64,000 nt of DNA, from positions 3,720,001-3,784,000 of the forward strand of contig NZ_CP078145.1 of NCBI RefSeq assembly GCF_019222765.1, read 5' to 3'. Below the pieces are notes generated by a model, which made no database searches, had not been told where the DNA came from, and saw only the letters and a list, made by a program, of their open reading frames with translations. Both the position numbers and the translations under genes were made by a program. This document shows, one piece after another, positions 44,657 to 53,134 of the stretch; the stretch's first letter is position 1, and every line of letters begins with the position of its first letter. Origin of the DNA: Nocardia iowensis (GTDB lineage: Bacteria > Actinomycetota > Actinomycetes > Mycobacteriales > Mycobacteriaceae).

Positions 44657-44956
44657 ATGGAATTGTATGTCGATGGCGGGGGGATGCGCTGGTTCGCCGA
44701 CCGGCGCGACGACGACTCGGCGAACGCTCGAGTGTGGGGCAAACCGCCGGAGTGGCTGGCCGCGTTTCAAGGGATGCGCGCCACACTTCTCTGGCCACTG
44801 CCTGAATTGATGGGGGAGTGTTACGCAGTCCAGCAAGCCGATTGCGAGCGGGTGGCGGAGTGTGGCGACCGGGATGCCACCTTGCTGCGTGCCGCGGCAC
44901 AAGGTTTCGAGCAAGCCGACAGTGCGGGCGCGGCGGCGATTATCCGCGCGCTGTAG
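44657..44956 (+). CDS. EspC-like (DUF2580-type) small secretion protein
   Basis: 99 residues, ATG 44657. It parallels the first 95 residues of the next protein (VWGKPPEWLAAFQGMRATL versus DWAKPPAEWLASFESTYGK; LLRAAAQGFEQADSAGA versus MLREAADAFDRNDADSGA) and through it EspC of ESX-1. A helix-turn-helix of WXG100 size is expected. FEQAD takes the place of the YxxxD export motif. It may pair with the N-terminus of the next protein as a heterodimer for ESX export. Confidence 0.65.
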   Translation: MELYVDGGGMRWFADRRDDDSANARVWGKPPEWLAAFQGMRATLLWPLPELMGECYAVQQADCERVAECGDRDATLLRAAAQGFEQADSAGAAAIIRAL

Positions 44957-44987
44957 CCATCGGCGGTGAGAAAGGACCCGACCGACT

Positions 44988-46790
44988 ATGGCGGAGAACC
45001 TGGATATCGATACCGCGGAATTCCGCCGGTGGGCCGCTGGGCACGATCGACTGTCTGCGGAAATTCGGGACTGGGCGAAGCCGCCCGCCGAGTGGCTGGC
45101 GAGTTTCGAGTCCACCTACGGCAAGATCGCTGAGCCGGTACGCGTTGCGCTGGAACGGTATTACGGAGCGCGCGAATTAGCGGGCTTGAATCTCGCACAG
45201 CGGCATGCGGACACAGCGACGATGCTGCGCGAGGCCGCGGATGCCTTCGATCGAAACGATGCCGACAGTGGAGCGATGATTTCGTTGGCGGGCGGTGATA
45301 TGGAGCGGCTGGCGTCCGGCGATCCGGCGTTCGCGCTGCCAGGCAGCGGTGGTCCCTCAGGTGGTGGGCCTGTCGGTCCTCGTCTGGATGACCGACAGGT
45401 GACAGGTGGGCCCGGCTTGATCCCGGTACCTCTCGGTGACACCGGTTCGTCGACAGGCGTTGGCTCGCCGCCGCCCGATGGGCGCGCCACGGGAACACCC
45501 GGTGTCACAGCTGCCCCTGGTGCCACGACGCCGGCCCCGGCAGGTGGGCCGGTGCTGCCGCCACCACCGCTGTCGATGGTGCCGGGAGCCACCTCCGGGC
45601 CCGCGGGTGAGCGTGCCCAGCCGCCGTTGGGATCGAGTGGAGTCACAGCCGAGACGCCGGTGCCGACACCGTTCGCCGCGGCAGTTGCCGCCGCCAAAGA
45701 TCGCGCTGCGGAGCCGTCCTATGTGGTCGGTGAGGACGTCGACGACGATCTGGTGGTCGCCAGGACGTTGTTGAGCGCCGTGCTCGCGGCCGTGGGTCCA
45801 TCGGTCGTCGGTCTGTCCTGGGCGGTGTCCGTGATGCGTGGCCCCGCGGGTATGGGCGTGTTCATCACCTCAAATGAGGGACGTGGCTGGTTGCCCGCCG
45901 GCGTGTTCCTTCCGCGCGGGGTATCGACGCCGTGGGATTGGGAAGAGGCGCTCGGCTCGGATCCGGGTGCGGGTGGATCTGCTTGGGAAGGGGTCGCCGA
46001 TCCGGCTCGCGTGCTGGTCGAATTCGGGCTCGAATGGGGCGCGAAAGCCGGTGCGCGGCTGACGGCGCTGGCGTCCGCTGGGACCATCGATCCCGGGCTT
46101 CGAGCGCGGCTGAGTGACGTACCCACTGCAGGGCTCGTGCGCCCGTTCGCTGAACCCGATCTCCGCGTACCCTCAGCCGACACGATCGATCGTCTCGGTC
46201 TTACGGGCTCGATCGACGCACTGAAACATGCTGCGGCAGTGCCGGATTCGCGGGTCCGTTCGAAATGCGTGGGACTCGCCGTCGATGCGCATGCCCAAGT
46301 CGGCCGCACGCGGTCCGGATCGCTCGATGGTGCCGAGACGAGGGCTCTGCGGGACCGTATCCTGGCAGCGGTCGAGGCCGACGCCGAAGTGCCACAGGTC
46401 TGGTGGGACGAATTGCAGGACGCGGACGCTCTTCTGGCGGCCACTATGGTGACGCGACGGGTCGACGTCAGCCGAGTGGAGGTCGGCCAGTTGCGGTGCG
46501 ACGATGACCCTACATTGCGTGACCTGATAGCCGAACGGCGCTGCAACGAGTTGGTGCTGCTGCTGGCCGAGGAGCCGACGCGGCAGTGTCTGCGTGACGC
46601 CGTCTACGCGTACGAGCAGATCGTGCGGCACCCCCTGTTTGTGGCCCGACCCATGGCGGTGTCGGTGCAAGAGCCTGCGGACGCTGGGGTGGCCGTCACC
46701 GCGCCCGACTCGACAGCAGCGGTGCCGCCGAATGGGGCCGTGGCGGCGCCGACTCCGGGTGGGCCACCGAGCGGCAAGCGTTCCCGTTGA
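44988..46790 (+). CDS. EspC-like domain fused to an EspK-like domain
   Basis: 600 residues, ATG 44988. Residues 1-95 start MAENLDIDTAEFRRWAAGHD, close to the EspC start MTENL...RLGVLASHHD, and include FDRND in the YxxxD place. A Pro/Gly/Thr linker spans about 105-235. Residues 240-560 repeat the EspK-like end of the 40319 protein (LVVARTLLSAVLAAVGPSVV, FITSNEGRGWLPAGVFLPRG, VWWDELQDADALLAATMVTR). It joins two proteins that ESX-1 encodes separately and probably carries its own export signal. Confidence 0.78.
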   Translation: MAENLDIDTAEFRRWAAGHDRLSAEIRDWAKPPAEWLASFESTYGKIAEPVRVALERYYGARELAGLNLAQRHADTATMLREAADAFDRNDADSGAMISLAGGDMERLASGDPAFALPGSGGPSGGGPVGPRLDDRQVTGGPGLIPVPLGDTGSSTGVGSPPPDGRATGTPGVTAAPGATTPAPAGGPVLPPPPLSMVPGATSGPAGERAQPPLGSSGVTAETPVPTPFAAAVAAAKDRAAEPSYVVGEDVDDDLVVARTLLSAVLAAVGPSVVGLSWAVSVMRGPAGMGVFITSNEGRGWLPAGVFLPRGVSTPWDWEEALGSDPGAGGSAWEGVADPARVLVEFGLEWGAKAGARLTALASAGTIDPGLRARLSDVPTAGLVRPFAEPDLRVPSADTIDRLGLTGSIDALKHAAAVPDSRVRSKCVGLAVDAHAQVGRTRSGSLDGAETRALRDRILAAVEADAEVPQVWWDELQDADALLAATMVTRRVDVSRVEVGQLRCDDDPTLRDLIAERRCNELVLLLAEEPTRQCLRDAVYAYEQIVRHPLFVARPMAVSVQEPADAGVAVTAPDSTAAVPPNGAVAAPTPGGPPSGKRSR

Positions 46791-46827
46791 TGTTTCTCAC
46801 GCTTGAGACCGTGTCGAGGAGCGTCAC

Positions 46828-48267
46828 GTGACGAGTACCGAAATCGTCTTTCCCACAGCAGATCCGGACCTTCCCACGGACGGAACGGAGGCCGGGCAGC
46901 GTCGACGCGAGGAGGCCACTGCGGTCCCTGGTACCCAGGCCCGCCCGACGCCGTGGACTCTCGCGCCGATGCAACCTGGTCCAGGCCCATCGTCGACACC
47001 CGGGAGCGCTGCCGCGCCGTCGGGTACGTCGTCCGCGCCGCTGAGTACATCGACCGGGCAACTGCCTTCGGGCTCGACATCATCCGTACCGCCGACCAAC
47101 GCGACGGTCGCGACCGCGCCGCCGAACTCGGGTTCGGCACTCGCCCCACCGGCTGCGGGAACCGTGGCACCCGCGTCCCCGGCATCCGGCTCAGTGCCTG
47201 TGCCGTCACCGCCGACGCCGGTACTTCCGCCTTCGTCGTTGGCGTTCCCATCCCTGCCCGCCGCGCCGCCGCCCGTGTTCGATCCGGATGTCGTCGCCCG
47301 GCTGGCACCGGCCGCCCTGCCCGTCATGTCGGCGGCGCTACCGATGATTACCGATGCACTGAGGGGTCTCGGCGGCGCCGATCAGACCGGCTCGGACGCC
47401 GCCGCCAGCGGCGGCATATCACCCGAAGCGCGGCGCGCAATCGATGTGCTGCAGGAAATTGAGGCGCTGTACGGCGAAGGTGCCACGGTGCCCGCCGCAT
47501 CCGAACCAGGCACTTTCGCAGCGTCAGCGGCCGGAGCCGGCAGCACGCTCGGCGCATACCAGCGGGCCGAGCTCTTTCAACGCAATGCCGCGGGCGCGTT
47601 CAGCGGGCTCGACGCTGAACTCAGCGGCTACTTGACCAAGCTCGCGAAGGACAACGGCGTCAGCGCCGCCGCGCTCGGCCGAATAAGGCAGGAGGTCTTT
47701 GCTCGCATCCGAGCGATCGGTCCGGCCGCGATAACCAGGGAAGGCAAGCAGGAGATCGACCGCACCGTCATGCACGCGCTGCAACAAGCCCATGCCGTGG
47801 TGGGGAGCAGTCAGGCGAAAAGCGCCGAAATCGCCGGTGTAGTCAACGGACTCGCCAATCGCTATCTCGGCGGACTGATCATGGGCTCGGCTGGGGCGAA
47901 TGCGGCGGGGCTGATTGCGAAAGACGCCGCTATGGCCCAGCAGGGTAAAAAATATGTGTTCGCCACCTCGGGACCGGGCACCTTCGACTGCTCAGGATTG
48001 ACCAAGTTCGCGGCGGCCAGGGCAGGGATCAAGCTCCCGCACAATGCGGAGGCGCAGTACCAGACGACGAAGAAGATCGACCCGAACCCGCGGAATCTTC
48101 GTCCCGGCGACTTGATTTTTCCATCGTCCGCAGTGAAGTCGGACGGGCGTCAGGGGCACGTGATGCTGTACATCGGAAACAATCAGGTCGTGCACGCAAC
48201 CGGCGGAAGGGGTGTAGTCATCGACCAACTACCGAGAAACTATCGTGCCAGCCGGTGGGCCGCATGA
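46828..48267 (+). CDS. NlpC/P60 peptidoglycan hydrolase with DUF4226-like helical domain
   Basis: 479 residues from GTG 46828. Residues 1-150 are Pro/Ser/Ala-rich. About 190-340 is the helical domain shared with the two SLT proteins (RAIDVLQEIEALYGEG, FSGLDAELSGYLTKLA, IRAIGPAAITREGKQEI). The end is NlpC/P60 with the catalytic GTFDCSGLTKFAAARAG and GHVMLYIGNNQVVHA (Cys and His present). It should cut peptide stems of peptidoglycan. No signal peptide, as for the SLT proteins. It lies between the EspC-EspK fusion and the lectin operon. Confidence 0.87.
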   Translation: MTSTEIVFPTADPDLPTDGTEAGQRRREEATAVPGTQARPTPWTLAPMQPGPGPSSTPGSAAAPSGTSSAPLSTSTGQLPSGSTSSVPPTNATVATAPPNSGSALAPPAAGTVAPASPASGSVPVPSPPTPVLPPSSLAFPSLPAAPPPVFDPDVVARLAPAALPVMSAALPMITDALRGLGGADQTGSDAAASGGISPEARRAIDVLQEIEALYGEGATVPAASEPGTFAASAAGAGSTLGAYQRAELFQRNAAGAFSGLDAELSGYLTKLAKDNGVSAAALGRIRQEVFARIRAIGPAAITREGKQEIDRTVMHALQQAHAVVGSSQAKSAEIAGVVNGLANRYLGGLIMGSAGANAAGLIAKDAAMAQQGKKYVFATSGPGTFDCSGLTKFAAARAGIKLPHNAEAQYQTTKKIDPNPRNLRPGDLIFPSSAVKSDGRQGHVMLYIGNNQVVHATGGRGVVIDQLPRNYRASRWAA

Positions 48268-48307
48268 GCGGCTATCGGGTACTTGCCATCCGTGGGGAGA
48301 TCAGAGA

Positions 48308-48469
48308 ATGAAGGTTTCGGTGGCGAGCGGGGTGTCGGCAGCCGGTGAGACCGAAGTACGGCTGCCTCGGGCCAAGACGCTCCAGGCGCACCCTTCGATC
48401 TCGCCGCTGACGCTGGGCGACGGCGGCGCGGGTCTTCCGTCGAGAACCGAAAGCGAGGTGCGCACATGA
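48308..48469 (+). CDS. Small 53-residue protein
   Basis: ATG 48308 follows GGGGAGATCAGAGA; the stop overlaps the next ATG (ATGA). The sequence (MKVSVASGVSAAGETEVRLP, LQAHPSISPLTLGDGGAG) has no known motif. The operon-like overlap and ribosome site are the reasons for calling it. Confidence 0.5.
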   Translation: MKVSVASGVSAAGETEVRLPRAKTLQAHPSISPLTLGDGGAGLPSRTESEVRT

Positions 48470-50526
48470 CGGTGCCACTGCCGTTGGCGACGGTGTTCAA
48501 CCCGCTACCACCCGCGGTGAATAAGTGGATCGCGGACCACCTTTTGCCGAAGGTCAAGACAGACACCCTGTATGTGGGTTCAACTCTTGAGCCCGGTGAA
48601 TCGCTGCATTCCCAGGATGGGAAGTACGAGCTCAGAATGAAACCCGACGGGGATCTGGAGCTTACGGCGGACAGCCGCCGAGTGTGGAGTTCGGAGACTG
48701 CTGTCCCCACGGGCGGCAAGCTCGTAGGCGCACAGGTCGACGCAGACGGGTCGCTCAAGGTTTTCGCCGTAGTGAACGGCACCAAGACCGCCCTCTTCTC
48801 GCTGCCACTCGGATACAGCAACGGCCACCACGTCACCTTGACCGATGCGGGCAGGATGACGCTGTTCGACAGGGATGACCAATTGCTGGCTTCCGACCTG
48901 CTCGGCGCAGATGTCGGTCCACACTTCATGCTGGTCGTAATCCATCCGCCGGACGGCGCGTCCCGCGGGCTAATAGCCGCAGTAAATGCTATGCGAGAGT
49001 GGTGCCAGTTAACGCTCGATCTCTGTGGCCACCCAGCGGAGATCAAATCGTTCAAGAAGGAGCTTTTGCGTCGAGGTCTCCCGGTCGATACGCAGAGCGC
49101 GAAAACTATCTCCGAATATAATGCCAAGCTGCAGCGAATCGAAGAGTACAAAAGGGAGATGCGGGCTGCGAACGACAAAATAGGCGATATCGCAGGCCAG
49201 GCTACCGAACTCGTGAGCCGAACTCGGAACGACATCAATAACGACATAAATAGTCTCAAAGAATTCTTGAAGAACGTCAAGATGTGGTCCAATGCGTCCC
49301 CGGTGATTGCCGCTGCTTTGGCGGCCGATAAAAAAGACCACAACTCGCCCGCGCTGTCCGCAGCGACGGAATCAATCATCCTGCAGAAGATGTTCGTAAC
49401 GGCTGAGTCGATCGAAAACAGGATAAAGGGCGTTACGGAATGGGTTGCTAAGGTGGAACCTGAGGTCACGCCGACCACAACGATTCCGTCCGACGGCGGC
49501 AGCGGTGGTGGCGGTAACGGCGGCGGGAACGGCTCGGGCGGCGACACTGGCGGTACATCTTCTACAGGACTTGGCGGCGGCTCTGGCGATCTGTTCGGCA
49601 CCGGTCTGGACGGTCTGTCGGGTACTGGTCTGGACGGATTGTCCGGTACTGGTCTGGACGGCTTGTCCGGTACCGGTCCCGGGGGCTATCAGGTAGGCGC
49701 GGGAGACGACCCCAACGCTTCCCGGGTTTCGCGTCTGCTCGACCGAGTGGAGCAAGATCTCGCCAACAATATGAGTGCCAACCCGTCTCGGTCGGCTGCC
49801 GGGGCGGCGGACGGGCTGGCACAACAGATGATGTTGTCGCAGCTGGCGTCGAGCATGATGAACCGGAACTCTCCCGTCAACCGTATGGACCGACCGACTC
49901 CGCGCCAAGACGACCCACCTAGGGACGATTCTGCGCCGACTTCGCCGTCTCCGGCACCGTCGATGCCACAGGACACCCCACCGGCCGCGCCGCCCGCCGA
50001 CACCATCGCCACGGCCGCACCGCCCGCCGACTCCGGGCCGCCATCGCCGCCGCCGTCGAACAAGCCGGTCGATATGAAACTTCCGGATGGGACGACGCAG
50101 AAGACATCCTCGGTGGTGGCTGAGGCCGTTCAGAAGGAGTGGAACAACCCCAACGGCGGCAACGCGCAGGACGCGTACGCGGGTACACCGGGGCAAAAGT
50201 CGCCCGAGAATTGGCTGCAGATCGGGCCGGAGGAGGTTGATACGGGTGACGTCGTGACCTGGGGCGAGCGCTCTGCGGTTGTCGTCGAGAAGGAAGGCAG
50301 TTTGTATCTGGTTGCCCATCAGAAATTGCTGAAGCTCGACGACGTGAACAATCCGCCGGACGATGGACACGGCGCATACGGGGATTTCGTCGCCTACTTC
50401 CGCCCGGTAGGTGCCCAGCTCGACAAATCGGGAGACGCGGACACCGCGGCCGCGTCGCCTGCTATGGCTCCCTCGGCCGGGCCGCCGCCCGCGGTGCCCG
50501 CAAGGGCGGATCGGAGTCAGGCCTGA
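48466..50526 (+). CDS. Bulb-type lectin protein with coiled-coil and shared C-terminal domain
   Basis: 686 residues, ATG 48466. Residues 35-150 follow the bulb-type mannose-binding lectin repeat: LEPGESLHSQDGKYELRMKP, DGDLELTADSRRVWSSE, DADGSLKVFAVVNGTK, TLTDAGRMTLFDRDDQLLAS. Residues 170-310 are long charged helices. A Gly-rich part with three GTGLDGLS repeats and a Pro-rich part lead to a C-terminal domain (VDMKLPDGTTQKTSSVVAEA, VDTGDVVTWGERSAVVVE, AYGDFVAYFRPVG) shared with the 35492 protein. No signal peptide. Probably exported, and able to bind cell-wall or host glycans; this is inference. Confidence 0.72.
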   Translation: MTVPLPLATVFNPLPPAVNKWIADHLLPKVKTDTLYVGSTLEPGESLHSQDGKYELRMKPDGDLELTADSRRVWSSETAVPTGGKLVGAQVDADGSLKVFAVVNGTKTALFSLPLGYSNGHHVTLTDAGRMTLFDRDDQLLASDLLGADVGPHFMLVVIHPPDGASRGLIAAVNAMREWCQLTLDLCGHPAEIKSFKKELLRRGLPVDTQSAKTISEYNAKLQRIEEYKREMRAANDKIGDIAGQATELVSRTRNDINNDINSLKEFLKNVKMWSNASPVIAAALAADKKDHNSPALSAATESIILQKMFVTAESIENRIKGVTEWVAKVEPEVTPTTTIPSDGGSGGGGNGGGNGSGGDTGGTSSTGLGGGSGDLFGTGLDGLSGTGLDGLSGTGLDGLSGTGPGGYQVGAGDDPNASRVSRLLDRVEQDLANNMSANPSRSAAGAADGLAQQMMLSQLASSMMNRNSPVNRMDRPTPRQDDPPRDDSAPTSPSPAPSMPQDTPPAAPPADTIATAAPPADSGPPSPPPSNKPVDMKLPDGTTQKTSSVVAEAVQKEWNNPNGGNAQDAYAGTPGQKSPENWLQIGPEEVDTGDVVTWGERSAVVVEKEGSLYLVAHQKLLKLDDVNNPPDDGHGAYGDFVAYFRPVGAQLDKSGDADTAAASPAMAPSAGPPPAVPARADRSQA
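49597..49668 (+). repeat. Three 24-bp tandem repeats inside the lectin gene
   Basis: Units at 49597-49620, 49621-49644 and 49645-49668 each encode GTGLDGLS, with only third-base and similar changes, and a partial fourth follows. Copy number may vary between strains. Confidence 0.85.
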
Positions 50527-50580
50527 CGAATGCGACTCGGTGCCCTGGTCCTTCCGGCGTGCGGTCCACGCGCCACCCCT

Positions 50581-51528
50581 CTACAGCACCCGCACCACAA
50601 CGGCGTTCCTGGGCATATCCGAATATTTGACATAGGACCCGGTATACGGCGCTTCGATGACTCGCCCGCCGCCGGCCGCGAGCTGGACGTGTTCGGGCCC
50701 ACGGGCACTGAACGAGTCACGAGGGAAAACCAGGTCGCCGGGCTGCGCATCCTGGGGGTGCACTCGGACCCCACTGTGTATCTGCTCATAAGTCGTGCGC
50801 GGCAGCACTACCTCACCATTTGTGGCCTGAGCGATTGCGTACCGAGTCAGTCCCGAACAGTCGAAGCCGCCGAGTGAGGCCCCCATCAGGGCGCCGCCGC
50901 CCCAAACGTATGGTGTACCGAGCTCTTTCTCTGCTGCGCGGACTGCTTCGCCGCCGACTGTCCCATCCGAGGGACGTGTGGCGCGGCGGGGGCGCCGGCC
51001 TTTGCCGCCTGAGATCGATCTCGGTTGGCCGCGGCCCCGCAGCCGCCGTGGTGGGCGACGGCGTGCCCGCGCCGGCGCGGGCGGAATAATCTGGGCTGCA
51101 CGCTGTCGCGCCGATTCGGAGTCGGCGTTGACCTGCTTGGTCGCGTTCGCGACAGCCATACGGGCGGCGTCGAGCAACGCCGGTCCGCTGAAGCGGCTGT
51201 CCGGTATGGCCGCAAGTGCCCGAAGCCGATCCTGGAAATCGGCGATGTGCCGGGTGAGGGCGCTACGTCCGGTCATAGTCCCGTCGGCCGCCCCGGCGAC
51301 GAGCTTGTGCACCAGACCGTCTCGGCCCGTTTGTGATTCGGCGACTGCGGCGTGGTTGCCTCGGGCCTCGGCGTAGAAGGCCGCCGTCGAGCCATTGGGT
51401 GTGCGCAATTCGCCAACGGCGTCGCGACTGAGTGCCAGCGATTGCCCGCTTACCGGACTGCCTGTCCCATAAAGGCCGACCAGAGCGCGCAGCACGCCCT
51501 GGACGCCGTCGGTCAACTCGGCTGACAT
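50581..51528 (-). CDS. NlpC/P60 hydrolase with DUF4226-like domain, reverse strand
   Basis: 315 residues, ATG 51528. Residues 10-155 form the helical domain of the locus (VLRALVGLYGTGSPVSGQSL, DFQDRLRALAAIPDSRFSGP), followed by an Arg-rich hinge. The NlpC/P60 domain is complete: GTPYVWGGGALMGASLGGFD then CSGLTRYAIAQ, GDLVFPRDSF, EHVQLAAGGGRVIEAPYTG. It lacks a signal peptide. It is the only minus-strand gene in the 40-kb locus, tail-to-tail with the lectin gene and head-to-head with the gene at 51700. Confidence 0.87.
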   Translation of the reverse strand: MSAELTDGVQGVLRALVGLYGTGSPVSGQSLALSRDAVGELRTPNGSTAAFYAEARGNHAAVAESQTGRDGLVHKLVAGAADGTMTGRSALTRHIADFQDRLRALAAIPDSRFSGPALLDAARMAVANATKQVNADSESARQRAAQIIPPAPARARRRPPRRLRGRGQPRSISGGKGRRPRRATRPSDGTVGGEAVRAAEKELGTPYVWGGGALMGASLGGFDCSGLTRYAIAQATNGEVVLPRTTYEQIHSGVRVHPQDAQPGDLVFPRDSFSARGPEHVQLAAGGGRVIEAPYTGSYVKYSDMPRNAVVVRVL

Positions 51529-51699
51529 CGGACCGACTCACCGTCGTTCATTGACGATCACCTCCGAAAGTTTCAGCTGGCCTATTGTCGCGCCGCTGCC
51601 AAGATGTGCCTGTTCCCAATCGTGAAAAATTCGTCGGTTCTTTCCAGAGGCGGGAAGGCGGGAGAATGTAAGGGTCATTTCAGAGAGGCGGTGTCGGCT

Positions 51700-52755
51700 G
51701 TGACATTCAGTTTGACGGACGCGAGCACCGAAGGGCTACAGCAACTCTTGGGCTCCGCATCGGGCCGCCGGAGGCAGTCCTGGTTCTGCGTCGACACTGA
51801 CCTGGTGCGCCCGCCTAATGCTTCGCCGGCGTTCAAGGGCGTGATAGCCCAGGCGGAACAGGCGATCTCGGGGGCCGTCGAGTTGCTCGGTGCTGGTGGG
51901 TGCATACCGCCGCCAGCCAACGACCAGCCTGTGGAGGCGCCGCCCACGAGCGGGTCAGGCGAGACTACGACCGAATACAAAGACGCGGTAGCAATTGTGC
52001 AGAAGCGGTTACGTCTGCTGGCGCTGATGGATCGCGAAGTCGCCAAGTCCGCCGTCGTGGCAGGTGCTCAGCAGGAACGTGCTTTCCGTGCCATTCGGGC
52101 GGTCGTCGTCGAACTGAACAAGAAACTGGAGGCCGTGGGTAGCGCGAAGCCGACTGCCGCCCAAGAATCGGAACTCTTGCGCCACATCGGGGCCGCGGCG
52201 GAGAAGGTCTACGACATTCTGGCGGTGGTTCTGCAGGCGAATCAAGATATTGCGCACGGTTCGGCCGGTTCTGGCCAGGGCGGGAGTTCCGGTGGCGGGG
52301 GTGGTGGTCTCGACTCGCTGCTTTCGATGGTTGGGATGCTGCCGATGATGGCGGCGCCGTTGCTCACCATGCTTCCGGAACTCCTGGACAAGAATGCGGA
52401 AGACAAGCAGGCCGAGGAGGATCGAAAAGCTGAGGAGGATCGAAAGGCGGAACAGGTGGAGCCGAAGCCCTCCGCTGCGCCGACCGCCGATGCGCCGCCG
52501 CCGGATGATCCGGTGGCCGCTGTCCCCGTCCCCGCGGGGCCGCCGCCCGCCGCCCCGGTCCCTGCCCGCCCGCCGCCCGCGGTGTCGACACCCCCAGCAC
52601 CGCCTGCTCCGCCAGCGATTGCGACGGCTCCGCCCGTGGTGGCCGCGCCGAGCAAACCCGGTGCGGGACAGCCGGGCCCGAGTCCGCGCGACGAAAAGGC
52701 AAAAGCAGAGGACGAGAGCGAGCCCGCGCCGGGTGTTCCTGTGGAGCAGCCGTAG
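51700..52755 (+). CDS. Proline-rich protein with DUF4226-like helical domain
   Basis: 351 residues from GTG 51700 (AGAGAGGCG 11 bases upstream); GTG 51691 is also in frame. Residues 90-185 are the helical domain (VAIVQKRLRLLALMDREVAK, IRAVVVELNKKLEAVGSAKP). A Gly-rich hydrophobic stretch (LLSMVGMLPMMAAPLLTMLP) follows, then a charged EDRKAEEDRKAE repeat and a long Pro/Ala tail. No enzyme domain: it is the version of the family without a hydrolase. It is probably a substrate or structural partner. Divergent from the NlpC/P60 gene at 51528. Confidence 0.65.
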   Translation: MTFSLTDASTEGLQQLLGSASGRRRQSWFCVDTDLVRPPNASPAFKGVIAQAEQAISGAVELLGAGGCIPPPANDQPVEAPPTSGSGETTTEYKDAVAIVQKRLRLLALMDREVAKSAVVAGAQQERAFRAIRAVVVELNKKLEAVGSAKPTAAQESELLRHIGAAAEKVYDILAVVLQANQDIAHGSAGSGQGGSSGGGGGGLDSLLSMVGMLPMMAAPLLTMLPELLDKNAEDKQAEEDRKAEEDRKAEQVEPKPSAAPTADAPPPDDPVAAVPVPAGPPPAAPVPARPPPAVSTPPAPPAPPAIATAPPVVAAPSKPGAGQPGPSPRDEKAKAEDESEPAPGVPVEQP

Positions 52756-53134
52756 TCGAATAGGCGCTGGGCTCAGCGGCTTCCGTGCAGCGGAACCGCC
52801 GTGGCCTGCGCGGCTTCATTCCTGGCGGTCAGGGTTTCGATCGACCCCGGACCGCAGGCCCGCAGCGGTCGGTCGGCTGAGTCGGCCAGCCGGCCGACCG
52901 CTGGATTGGGGGCCGTCGCGAGGGGTAGAGAATCGACGACCACGCGACCAACCATACCGTCAATCAACGGCCCGTTCAATGGGTTGCACTTAAGTAATGG
53001 CAAATAGGAGTGATCGGCGTGGATGCTCTCGACTCGGGGCAGCGTACTTCCCAGGGGTGGGGAATCGGCTGCGTGTTCCATCCACGCCCGTTGATTAGTG
53101 TTCGTTGCAGCGAGGTCGGCGGAAGGAAGTCCGA
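52756..53134. other. Gap before eccA with upstream motif
   Basis: No gene is called; a minus frame (52773-53081) lacks family features. The gap holds the CCC...GGGGAAT element at 53048-53065 and the ribosome site GGAAGGAAG of eccA. It separates the accessory block from the core ESX operon. Confidence 0.45.
53048..53065 (+). promoter_or_regulatory. CCC...GGGGAAT motif before eccA
   Basis: TTCCCAGGGGTGGGGAAT ends 69 bases before the eccA start. It shares CCCAGGGGTGGG with the copy at 34965. Confidence 0.5.

Noticed and set aside
52773..53081. Minus frame before eccA, 102 codons
   Set aside because: It covers the upstream regulatory motif, starts without a ribosome site and resembles no known protein; at most a remnant.
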